Shown here piece after piece: positions 22,109-33,374 of a stretch of DNA of 64,000 bases. Each line of letters starts with the position of its first letter. Position 1 is the first letter of the stretch. Source of the stretch: Eucommia ulmoides (taxonomy: Eukaryota; Streptophyta; Magnoliopsida; Garryales; Eucommiaceae); NCBI GenBank assembly GCA_016647705.1, contig CM028327.1, forward strand, positions 41,602,517-41,666,516, in the 5' to 3' direction. The notes under the pieces are model-generated. The model was not told the DNA's origin. It searched no databases and saw only the letters and a list, made by a program, of their open reading frames with translations. The translations under genes and the position numbers were made by a program.

Positions 22109-22217
22109 TTTACTTTGCACTCCCCAAATTTTTGAGAAATTTCATTTTAATTTATATCCTTCTGATTTGAACACATTAAACTTTGAAGTATCTAAATCGG
22201 GTCAAATCAATAATTTC
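22109..22217. mobile_element. Family C element, copy 2, left part (interrupted)
   Basis: TTTTTACTTTGCACTCCCC, then GAGAAATTTCATTTTAATTT and TTTGAACACATTAAACTTTG, match the left half of the family. The sequence stops where the Copia A LTR starts. The missing right half resumes at 36274 beyond the LTR, with ATTTC (left) and ATTTT (right) as the probable target duplication. Confidence 0.65.
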
Positions 22218-24273
22218 CATTAATATATATATATAGTCTTGGCCCAGTAAGTCAATATATGTATATAGGCTTAACCCATTAGGTCAAAACCCTAACCCTA
22301 AGATTTTTCTAATCTCCTATATATATCTTCATTGTAAATCCCTATAATGTACTTTTTCTTAATATTAATATTGTAGATACGACATTTTGACCGTCCCGCA
22401 AAAAATTATATTTTATTTTATTTTTATTTTCAAAAAAATAAAAAAAAATAGTGAAAAAAGAAAAGAAAAAATGAAAATAGAAAAGAAAGATAAAAGAAAA
22501 AAAGAAAAAAAAATAAAACTGAAAAAAAATAGAAAAGAAAAGGTTTCCTTGTCAAAATGAGATTAAATTTCCTTTTCTCTTTCCTTTTAGGTTTTGTTTC
22601 CTTTTTCTCGTCGAATTGGGATTAAGGTTTCCTAGGGTTTCTAGGATTTTTCACTTCACATCCTTCTTATAAATAAGACATTCCTCCTCATAATTTAGAC
22701 ACACAAAAATTCAGAGAGAAACCCTTCGGGAAGATTTAAAAATTGAGAGGAGTCATCGCCTTTAAAAGAGTAATTCTTAAAACCTTTTCGGGAAGTTGTC
22801 TGCGAGAGAGGAAAAGCTCGAGTATCGGGATTCTTTGCCTAGAATAGAGGAAAAGCTAAAAAAAAATAAGTCGTCCGATGAAGACTCTGGGGTGGGTTTT
22901 TTGTGCTTAAACCTAACCCCGAGCGTTAGATAAATGATGTTTTATTATTTACTTTGCTGCATTTTTTTATATTTTTATTTTCTGCATTTTTTTTATTTCA
23001 TTCTTCTTATCAAAACCCTAAAAATCAAAAAAATCAAAAAATCTTTTATTTGTAGGAATTAATCCTTACGAGTCTTAAGTTGAATCCGACGATTCGATAA
23101 ATCGTGGGAGAGTTTTCCATGACCTCATTTCTATTCCCCGACCCGAGTGAAATTTAGAAACGAATGGTTTTAAAAAATCTTTTCCCTTAGTAAATTTTTT
23201 CGTGGGATTTCATTTAAGTTTCGGAAAGATTAATTTCAACTAAATTCTTTCCGCGAACCTCTCTCGATTCTCATATCCGTAGAATTTGAGAGAATTTCAA
23301 ATCGGGACTTCTTTAAATTAATTGGGTAAACTTAAAATAGACATTTTTGCATCCATCTAGCATATTTACTTTTTACATTATTTAGACAACATGTTTAGTA
23401 CACGTTCATCACTCACACATTTTTTTTTTTACACATAGTTTTTTTTAAAATTTTTTATAAATCTATATTACTTTTCATATCTAGTCATGACATGTGCACT
23501 ACTTACGTTTTTTGTTATAATTAAATTATTGTCACATATAATCAGGTTAATTCACGTAATATTCATATCAGTTTGCATTAACATATTTAAATTAAACCTT
23601 TTAGTTCTTTTTTGGTAAAATAAATTCATATAACTTTAGTTTTTGCATTCATATTTTTATATTTATTTACTTATTTGAGTTTGCCCATTTAAAGTAAACA
23701 AGTCTTTAGGAAACATATATGAATACCCCCTGGAGACCATCCTTATTGAATATTTAATATTCGATAAGAGGTTATACCGGGGGAACATTCCAAAAAATTC
23801 AAAAAATTGTCTCCACCTTATTTGTGAAAATACCAAAAATATTTTATAAGAAGAAAATGATTTCAAAATAAAATAAAACACTCAGGCTAAACTAATTGGA
23901 TATAAGGTACCATTTTCGAACGAATGTCTTGGGGTGCGTAACACCTTTCCTGAGCGTAACAGACTCTTGAGCCTTTAAATGAATCTTTAGTTTGACTGTG
24001 TTTTTTTGGAGTCAAATTTTTACTTAGGCCTTTTAAATTATTTTCTAAAAATTCGGTGACCTAACACACCATTTAAACCCAATACTAGGTGGTGACTCCT
24101 TATTTTTAAAACGGCCTAAGTATATTTTTTGAGAAAATCGGCGCTTAAAAAAAATCCCTTCTTTTTAAGCTAATTATTTATTATTTAATATTCTATTCCT
24201 TTCGAAAAATCAATGTGAGTCAAACATATCACTCGATATTCTCCTAACATTCCATCTTTCAATTATCTTAACA
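22218..24273 (+). mobile_element. Copia element A, 5' LTR, itself interrupted
   Basis: 22218-22371 and 24227-24273 together match the intact 3' LTR at 36074-36273. They share GTATATAGGCTT, CCCATTAGGTCAAAACCCTA, TATATCTTCATTGTAA, then ATATCACTCGATATTCTCC and TTCAATTATCTTAACA. The 5' LTR ends at TTAACA followed at 24274 by TGGTATTAAGAGTC, a mutated form of the Copia primer-binding site TGGTATCAGAGC. A 1.85 kb LTR-like insertion separates the two parts. Confidence 0.8.
22372..24226 (+). mobile_element. Solo-LTR-like insertion, Tat/Ogre (Ty3/gypsy) type
   Basis: Begins TGTAGATACGACATTTTGAC and ends about AGTCAAACA, a TG...CA layout. A TATA box (TTATAAATAAG) lies at about 22669. The 3' third carries GGGGTGCGTAACACC, then TGAGCGTAACAGACTC, then GGTGGTGACTCC and GAAAATCGGCGCTTAA. 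From general knowledge such strings are typical of Tat/Ogre LTR tails. No gag or pol is present. Its position inside the 5' LTR of Copia A, with the intact LTR as reference, fixes its ends to within a few bases. A strong hairpin lies at about 23725-23785. Confidence 0.6.
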
Positions 24274-26816
24274 TGGTATTAAGAGTCAATATTTTTTGGC
24301 TTTGTTCCTGTTAGAATTTTCAAAACCCTAACCCTAATAAGCTTTCAGTCGCACCGTTTTTCCTAATTTTTCCCATAATCTTTGTTGACAGCTACAGACT
24401 TTACCACCGCTCCAATATCAAATCTTATCACATCACCATCTTCGTCTTGAAGAGATAAACACAACGCCATCAAACCTACCGCCACTAGATCAACCACGAG
24501 GTCCTACGCGCCTCCAAAAGCCAATAGTACAATTAAGCCACGTTGTCTCAGATTTTGAGTTCTACGGCCACAACCAGTGCTCAAAATCCATCAACGACCA
24601 TTGTATTAGAATCGTCTCGACGATATGATTCCAACGCCACCAATATTAACTCGATTTGAGGCCTCACGCATGTTAAATAGTGGTCTGTACATTGTTGCTT
24701 GGATCTATGCACCATTGTTTTGTTATTTACCACATCAGTTCCACATTAGCGCTACCTCAGTCATTGACCATGCCACGCCATTAGTTGACCTTGCCATGTC
24801 ACCTAACAATTCATAGCAGGATTGTAGCCGCGTCATCGCGCAGGTAGCACCACGTCTGCCTCAATCAACATCACATCTTCATTTGACTCCATCTGGGTTG
24901 CTACGTCACAGTTCACTGAAGTAACATTCTATTGGCCGATTCAGGCATTTTTTAACTGAAGTTGGACTAGTTCTTAGGGTTTTCGGATGTTTTGATTCTG
25001 TTTTCGACATCCATTTTGTGATTTGAGACTCGCAAAATATAATTTCATTTATATTCGTCTGGTTTCTACACTGGTTCACCCTAATTTTTTGTGCTTATGG
25101 CTAACTCAGACTCATCACGTGTTATCCTTATTGTTTTGGATGAATCAAATTATGTATTGCGAGCTCAAGAGATGTCTAGTTTTCTACGTGGACGAAAACT
25201 GTGGGGTCTCGTGACTGGTCATTTGATATGTCAACAATTACTCACTCTAGATTCTTTACTGATCCATCTATTGAGTTATTTTTCGAGGATACAGTTTCAG
25301 ATACTGTTGAGCCCACCCTAAAACCACTAGCTGATCTCACCCGTCCAGCTTCAGAACCACTAACTGATCTCACCCTCTAGCTCTAGAACCGCTAGCTGAT
25401 CTCACTCCTCCAACTCTAGAATCACCAACTGGTCTCACCCCTCCGGCTTAATAGGCCATGCCCGAGGAACTTTCTATGTCTGATGACTCTACACCGACTC
25501 CCTCTGAGAGTCACCCTCCAACTCACTCATGCCATTCTACTAGGGTAACTTATCAACCCCCTTATCTCATTGATTATCATTGTTTTTCTACTATACTTAA
25601 TCTGCATGAGCCTCAATTCTATAAGGAAGCTAGTACTAATTATCTTTTGCAGAAAACAATGGACGAAGAACTTTAAGCCCTATCCAAAACTCACACCTGG
25701 GATCTTGCTGATCTTCCCATTGGAAAAACTTCTACTGGATGCATATGGGTGTATAAGATCAAAATATTTTCTGATGGTTCTATTGAACAATATAAAGCCT
25801 GATTTGTTGCTAAGGAAACTGTTCAGGAATATGGAATTAACTTCGAAGAGACATTTTCTCTAGTGGTGAGGCTCTCATCTATCTGTACTCTTCTTGCCAT
25901 CGTCACCATTAAAAAATGGACTCTCTTTCTGATGGATGTCAAAAATGCATTTCTCAATAGCGATCTTCTTGAGGAAGTTTATATGCATACCCCTCCTGGC
26001 CTAATTTCTCCTCGACACAAAGTTTGTCACCGTCGTCGTGCCTTATATGGTTTGAAATAATTTCCACGTGCCTAGTTCGCAAAATTTAGCACTACAATTC
26101 ATCAATTTGGGTTCACATCCAGTGCTAATGATTCGACCATGTTTCTTCCCTACACTGACAATGGTATTATCCTTTTTTTATTATACGTGATTGACATGAT
26201 TATTACCAGGGATGATTTACGCAGTATCTCTGAACTTAAAAAAGTTTCTCAGTGGACACTTCGAGATGAAAGATCTTGGTGTACTCACTTATTTTCTTGG
26301 CCTTGAAGTCTCATCCGGTGCAGATTGGGTTTTTTTTTCTCTCTCAGGCTAAATATGCCTTAGATTGTTTTTCCGAGGTTGGAATCAGTGACTCCATTGA
26401 TGCTACTACTCATCTCAAGTTAAATATCAGACTTACTTTACTAGATGGTTCACATCTTCAGGATGTCATTCTATATCGCCATCTGGTTAAAAGTTTAGTA
26501 TACCTCACAGTCACTCGCCAATGTTTAGTATACCTCACAGTTACTCGCCCAAAATATCGCCTATGCTATCCATCTAGTCAGTCAATTCTTGTCCGCTCCT
26601 TGGATTACTCATTACTGGGTTGTTTTTTGCATTCTTCGATATGTCAAGGGTACCATATTTTATGTATTTCATTTCTTAGCCTAGTCATCTCCCACTTTAC
26701 AAACTTATTCTTATGCCTTTTGAGTTGAAGATCCCACCAACAAACGCTCCATTACTGGTTATTGTTTCTTCTTGGATAACTATTTTATTTCTTTGCCCAA
26801 TAAGAAACACATTGTG
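24274..26816 (+). pseudogene. Copia element A internal region: gag and reverse transcriptase relics
   Basis: After the primer-binding site comes a noncoding leader to about 25096. A gag-like frame starts ATG at 25097 and reads MANSDSS then LDESNYVLRAQEMSSFLRG, the family's N-terminal gag motif, before a stop at 25319. A degenerate ~33 bp repeat (25321-25450) follows. Protease and integrase are missing. From about 25600 come reverse transcriptase blocks: KTHTWDLADLPIGKT, YGINFEETFS, MDVKNAFLNSDLLEEVYM, ALYGLK. The catalytic YVDD box reads YVID (about 26184). Several stops and frameshifts make it dead. The frame is broken off at 26816 by Copia B and resumes in RNase H at 35700. Confidence 0.85.
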
Positions 26817-28237
26817 TGTTGGCCCAGTGATCTACCCAAGAGGGGGGGTGAATTAGGTAGTTCTAAAAATTAAAACAAATTGCTATCTTTCAACACTTAA
26901 ATTTTTAAATAATTAATTTAATCCAATATTAATTATTATCTATATATAGCAGCGGATAAGTGTAATTAGTTCTATGTGCACACCCAAATAACAATAAATA
27001 AATAAAGTAACAATGTGGAACACCTCGATATATCCTGGTTTACCAAGCTATTCTCGGCTAATCCAGTCCTCTGAGCTCCACGGAGATTCGCACCCACTAA
27101 ATCACTAAGATTTCTTTAAACATGTAGGAATCAAATCTTTACACAATGATTTTTTTCACAGAGTCAAAATCAGCCTTTACAATCCCTTTTCATAGGTTCA
27201 GGAATAATCTTATCTTTTTCCAGGTTAAAGACTAACCTAATCCTTTCACAGGTTAAGAATCAAAACTAATTCTTTTATACCTTAGGCTAAGAATCAAATC
27301 TCATAATTACTCCAAATATCATTTGCCCACGTAAGGATGGAACCTTTACAATTCATTCAATTTCAATTCTAATCAGGAAAAATTACGTCTATCTCTTTTC
27401 ACGGGAAAATAGTAACCTAACATTTTTGTACTTAGGTAAAGATTAAACCTCAATATCTTTATCGAAAGAGATTGAAACCCAGCTAACACTGATTAGATAT
27501 TCCCAATAGTATCTAATCCGCACACAACTCACTAATTACAATAAATTGATAAATTTTTTTCCACTCGAAACTTCTACTACCTCAAATTAATTTAAACTCA
27601 ATTAATCTTCCGATAATTACTAGTGATAGAATTAAGTGAGGAATGTAAAATCTGATTATAAAAATAATATGGGTAACACAAAATTGAGCACGTAATCAGA
27701 TTATCATCAAAATCGTTTTAAAAGATTTTTATATTTTTAAAGTTAAAAAACGATTTCACAAGATCAAATAACCAAGCAAGCAATAATAATAATAAACTCA
27801 ATAAAGAATAAACTTGGAACAATCTCATCAGAAAAATATCGAAAGATTGTAAATCAAATCTCTTAGACAGCTCAAATTGGTGACGCCAAATCAATTAGTA
27901 CTTTAACTCAAGATTTTTAGCAATAGAATAATCTCACAATATTCTCTCAGTATAATATCAGAATGATAACTCTCAGAAAGTTTTGGAACTAAATAGTTCT
28001 TGATGTTGTGTTATTTATTTATTTATTTTTTATCAAAATTCGTAGGTTTATATCTAAGAAATTAGAATAAGCCCTCCAACGGTTATTTTTCAAAATATAG
28101 GCCTCTAAAAGGCACCTATAGATCCCATATATCATTACCTTTCATTCCTGGCATATTTGACTTAAATATGACTTTTAAAATATTCAATTAAGTCTGCAAA
28201 ATATTTCTCAAACTCAAAATAAAGTAGATAAAAAGAA

Positions 28238-28712
28238 GGGTTAATTATACTTTACCCCCTTATAGTTTGGAAGATTTGCACTTTACCCCCTTGTGATTTG
28301 AATGTCACCACTTACCCCCTCTATGGTTGTGGGTTAAAATGCAATGGTTAAAATTGAGGGTAAATTTGACATCTCACTTTGAAATTAAGGATAATTTCGT
28401 CATTTTACTAAAACTAATTGAATAGGTTAATTAAAAATATCATCCAAACCTTAAGGGTAAAAAATATATTTTTTTTTCTCTTTCATTTTCTTCCCCAAAG
28501 CAGTCCACCACGGCCACCGTCAACCTTGTCGGCCAACCCCAACCAACCACGCTGCACCACCAGTCCTTTGTTCTTTCCTTCACCTACTTCACAAAACTCT
28601 CCAATAATATTATTACTTCTTCCTCAAGCGTAAAGAGAGATTTTAGAGAGAGAGCGTAGAGTGAGAAGTGAAGTTATTACAGAGGGCTCTGAGAATGGTG
28701 TGGTTTGGATCT

Positions 28713-28763
<51 letters not shown>

Positions 28764-29641
28764 AGAGAGAGAGAGAGAAAGAGAGAGAAATATAGAGAGA
28801 GAACGTAGGAGTGGTAGTGGTTGTTTGCCGTAGTCGTTGTTGGAGAGGTGGTGGCTAGCGTAGAAGTTCGGCGGTGAAGAGGATGCAGAGTCGATTCTTG
28901 ATTTGCAGAGGACTATTCATATGGTTTTGTAAAATATCACTCGCTGCCGCTTCTTTGTTACCTCTGTTCGGGAGTAGATTTGGATTTTTTATTTTTATTT
29001 TTTTCTAGGGAACATAACAGAATTATCCTCAATTTTTTGTCTCTATTTCTATTTTTTTATGTGGATGTGTGTGTATATATATATATATATGAGATAGAGA
29101 GAGCTTGTCGGAGCTCCCGTCTGCCTAAGAATGACCGTTAAATGCGACAGTTGACCGATTCTATCGGTGATGCCGAGATTGGAAGTTCGATTCATTACGA
29201 TAAACCCAATTTTTCGTAGAAGGACTTGCAATAAATTAATCGTATCGGCGATTGATCAAAACGGCAACGGCGGTAACAATGATTGCAATAAAAATAAGTT
29301 CGCCGGAGAAGCCTCATCGAAGAGAGAGAGAGAGTTCACTGGAGGAGCCAACTTGTTCCAAGGAAGAAGAAAGAAGATGAAAAAAATGAAATACATAATA
29401 GCTCCTTAAGTTTTTAAATATATACAAGCAGCCCTTACTAAAATATTTTTTAAGGGTATAAATGTCATTTAATACTATTTAACTGATTTTGGTTGACTTT
29501 TGCCCGTTGATCGTTAGAGTTAATGAAAAACTTAACTGTTACACTTTAGTCTACAACAACAAGGGGTAAGTGGTGACGTTCAAATCACAGGGGGGTAAAG
29601 TGCAAATCGTCCAAAGCACATGGGCAAAGTATAATTAACCC
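28238..29641. mobile_element. Mutator-like element inside Copia B LTR, possible gene-fragment carrier
   Basis: The ends GGGTTAATTATACTTTACCC and the complement of GGGTTAATTATACTTTGCCC form the TIR. The flanks TAAAAAGAA and TAGAAATAA are decayed copies of TAGAAAGAA, which is present once at 34766-34774 in the other, uninterrupted LTR. The interior has an (AT)n run at about 28720-28760, GA tracts and a less AT-rich part at about 28490-28640 and 29100-29330. A plus-strand frame at 29167-29409 starts MPRLEVRFITINPIFRRRT when read from the ATG at 29170. It is rich in Arg, Ser and Asn, somewhat like a plastid transit peptide. Whether this is a captured gene piece is unproven. Confidence 0.75.
28700..28790. 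repeat. (AT)n followed by (GA)n microsatellite
   Basis: An uninterrupted alternating TA run of about 45 bp at 28718-28760, then GAGAGAGAGAGAGAAAGAGA. It lies within the Mutator-like element. Confidence 0.9.
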
Positions 29642-30603
29642 TAGAAATAATTATATGTACCAATTTGAGAAATATTCTAACTTTATGTACCATATTTATA
29701 GGGATATCCAGAAAGGAGTATCATAATTTTAATATATCCATATCTTTAAAATAAATGCCAAAAAAGGCTAATAACAACTAGTTATTCAAATAGTTCCTCG
29801 AAATCCTCTAACACTGAAACTGCACAGTCAATTGACTGATCATATGCCCTCAGTCAATCGATCGTTTCAGGTTACTAGCCAAGCCATTTTGAAACACAGG
29901 TAAATTGATTGATCCCCAATGGGTCGGTTGACCGATCAGTCCAGGATGCAATCTCATGCCATTTTTTAGCCCTAGTCGATTGACTGATCATCGATGGTCG
30001 GTTGACCAATTGATTCAGGGAGTTTTCAATTCCTTAGCTAATGCCTATCAGTTGACCGAACCTCTTTGGTCGGTTGACTAATCCTTACTGGAACACTTCA
30101 TCCTTAATTAATTTCAACTCTAATCTTCGACGTTTTGGATCCTTTAATCAATTTCTTTTCTCGGTTAACTAAATTGACTCTTATTAATCAATTTTAAACA
30201 CTAATCTTGCTTAGGTCAATTTTTCTTTTTCAATTACACATTGGAGTAAATAATTAAACTTAATTAGCACTCTAATATAAACACACATAAATATAAATTA
30301 TTTAATTCGTGTCGTGTGTGATCTTAATCGGGATACATTAAGAGTAAAAATAGATTTGAGTTGTTTTCACCTAAATTCTTCAAAATCTTCAATCTCTTAA
30401 TATTTGTCTCTGCATCCTTTACAAATTCTTCATAATATTATCGTCTCTGCATCTTTCATGATATTATTGTCTCTGTATTCTTCATAATTATTTTATGATT
30501 TTATCTTGAATGAAACTCTTTTGAACTGAAACACTCAACAAATCCGTTAGTTCAATAAAAAACGTCAACATTTAATTATTTATCAAAATCTCGGGATTAA
30601 AAA

Positions 30604-33374
30604 TCTCTCTATTTTTTATGATGACAATTAATTTTGATATTTTCTTCAAAATAATAATGCAACCAAGCTCCCTCTAAATTCAAGGACGGATTCTTTAACT
30701 CGTTAAAGCACAATTATAAAGATTTTTTTTTTAAAACTTATCAGATATTCAACAAAGCATTAGATATGATCAATCAATTAAGATATTCAACAAAACATAA
30801 CATAATTATATCAGCATTGTTCTCCCCCTATAACAGTGCGATGCTTAGGCGAATAAAACCTAAACATTAACTAACTCGTTTTAAGCGCAAAATACGGTTT
30901 TCCCTTTTATCCTCCCCTTAAATCAACTTAATTCATTTATAAATATTTAATAAAACATCAACATATTCTCTCTCTTTGTCATCTCAAAAAGTGGGGAAGG
31001 GGAACCAAAAACATCAATTCTAGACAATTATCATTATGTCTATCCATACCAAAAATATAATTCTAAGCATGCAATCTCCTCCTATATAATTGTAAATAAG
31101 TAAATTCATGCATAGGAAAATAAACTTGAGACAAACATAACATTTCAAGAATGTAGCATGATATTAATTAATATCTTCCTTATAAATAGAATCTAGAAAC
31201 TTGTAATCGTTAATGCACTAGGACATGAAGCATATTTCAATAATAATTATGAAATGGTTAATCATAAATCTAATGCATGCTTTAATCATGGTTAGAATTC
31301 AACATATGAATGCATTATATAATTCATTTATCATATAAATAACCGCTATATTTCAAATAAATCAGGATATCATGCATTTTAACACATTCATTTAATTCAA
31401 TGATGAACAAGTCATGAATTGATACAACATATTTTTCTTATTTTTAAACATGACTTTTAGCGGACCTCATATAGCATAGTATAAAAATATCACATGTAAA
31501 TAAGTACGTTTAAATTTATACGATATGCTGACATGTAAGATCATGATTAATACTAATTTTATCAAATATTTCTTAATAATAAATATTTCATCAATGAACC
31601 AGTATTATCTAACAATAGAAATCCACATAGACATATAATCAAAGTATGATATTTAAATTTCTTACATAATTATACAAGAATGAGATTGTTTTACCACTAA
31701 ATTGAATACAGATTCAACTCTAATAAATTATTTTCTTGAATTAATCTCATTCTTATTCTTGACTAAATTTTGAATTTCGGTATGAATATTAGTTTCTCTT
31801 TAAATTATAACCTGAAACTCTTTGAAACATGCTTGGAAGAAAATCATTAGTAGAGATTTAGTAAACATATATTTATCTGTTATTCTTAATATCATACGTG
31901 ATCACTAATCAATTCCAAGCAATTTTGATCGTATAAATCAATTTAAATCATTCTTTAATCATTTGAAAAACTTTAGTATGACACGATATTATGCATTATA
32001 ATGAATCAAGATATTATTTCAAGATGCATAAAATATCAGCTCAATTTAGCACATGATCACTACTTGATATAAGCACATAAAAAACATGTTAATATTTCTT
32101 AACTAAATGTGATTCACATAATCACCATGCAATATTTATAAGACAACAAATAACTCATTATTTAAAATAAGTCTTAGAAACCATTACCAACTTACCTATT
32201 TGGTAAGTCAAACACCTCTTTTTTTTTAACAAATTTAATGAATTTAAAATGTGAGGGGTATGAGTACATTTTCTATCTTTCGGGACAATCTTACTTTTTA
32301 CCTCATTTGTACTCATTATTGATTTGGGTGTACAACTCTTCTTTGCTTGTTCGTATATTCTTTATCTTTGATTATTGCCATTTAATTCATTGATGATTCC
32401 CTTTACACGTATCACTTGCGGGTTCTTGGTGATATCCTATCTTGGCTTTGGTACATCTTTTCTCTTTGCACATGTCTTTTGTGGCTTCTTCGCAACTTCA
32501 CATCTCGGCTTTGATACAGCTTTTTTATTTATTCCTTCTAGTTCAGTCCCGACATTATGTAACATCTGTACAAGACATTTCAACAATTTTCTTCGGTATC
32601 CATTTTATTTTGGATCCATTCCTGTTAGACATGAACTCAGGGTTCCTAAATAAATATGATACTTTAAAATGCCCAACCCTATTGCAATAATATCTCAAAT
32701 TTGATTTATCATAGAAAGTACGAGATATAAAATATGAATAATTTCTAATAATAGCAACATTACAATAATTGACTTGTGATAAAGAATGAGACGATGAAAT
32801 AAATCCACTGCCATAGATTGTTTTTAAAACGTGAAGAAACATTTTTGGAAGCTCTTGAAATAGACTTGAGGTTGGATTTTGATTTTTCAAAATTTTTCTT
32901 AAGTAAATCGATTTTTTATTTAAGATATGACCTTTACCAAGAAATCATGTCAAAATTATTTTTTAAAATTTTATTTTCATTTTCAAGAGAATCCATTTTA
33001 GAGAGCAAATTATTAATTTTAAAGACAACGTCCAAAAACTCTTTTGTACCAAAATAATCATCCAAATGTACTTTAGATTTTTGAATACTTTTTCTTTCAT
33101 TTTCAAAAGAATCAATTTTTATTTTTAAACTCAAACTCTCTTTAGCAAAAAGTAGTGTGAAAGAAAGTAATTTTTTCATGATAATATGACCATTTTCATT
33201 ATCATCATTTTCATCACTATCACTAATACCTCAAGAATCATACACCACATTCTCATATAGAGATCTATCACCATCAAAAGAGGATACACAAAAAATATCA
33301 TCCATGGTGTGTGCACGTGACCGATTTAGTTAGGATATTAAGTCTAACGAGCTAAAGCCAATTGAAATACCAAT
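30604..33374 (-). mobile_element. Copia element B internal region, mostly non-coding
   Basis: 2.8 kb between the two LTRs, read on the minus strand. Next to the 5' LTR (plus 33352-33374) the minus strand reads ATTGGTATTTCAATTGGC, a weak primer-binding-site match. The only coding remains are gag pieces at 33179-32555. Most of 30604-32400 is AT-rich with no frame, so polymerase genes are absent and the element must have depended on others. Confidence 0.7.
32555..33179 (-). pseudogene. Copia B gag remnant with decayed zinc knuckle
   Basis: Two consecutive minus-strand frames. The first (33179-32934) is Lys/Glu/Leu-rich and coiled-coil-like, with SKMDSLENENKILKNNF. The second (32890-32555) contains YYCNRVGHFKVSYLF followed by SKIKWIPK. 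This resembles the Copia gag zinc knuckle (CX2CX4HX4C) and the following K.WVPK motif, but the first and last cysteines are replaced. The frame between them is broken. Non-functional. Confidence 0.65.

Larger units (their letters stand above)
26817..30603 (-). mobile_element. Copia element B, LTR copy 1 (3' LTR in its own orientation), with insertion
   Basis: Begins TGTTGGCCCAGTGATCTACC on the plus strand and runs to about GGGATTAAAA at 30603. It is collinear with 33375-35699 apart from the extra 28238-29641. Read on the minus strand it would start TTTTAATCCCGAG, the first TG being lost, and end GGGCCAACA. The flanking TTGTG (26812-26816) matches TTGTG after the other LTR (35700-35704), the 5 bp target duplication. 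Confidence 0.85.

Noticed and set aside
23663-23881. 72-codon minus-strand frame
   Set aside because: It falls within the gypsy-type LTR and spans its hairpin; no protein similarity.
32818-33057. Plus-strand frame in Copia B
   Set aside because: It is antisense to the gag remnant on the minus strand and has no domain of its own.
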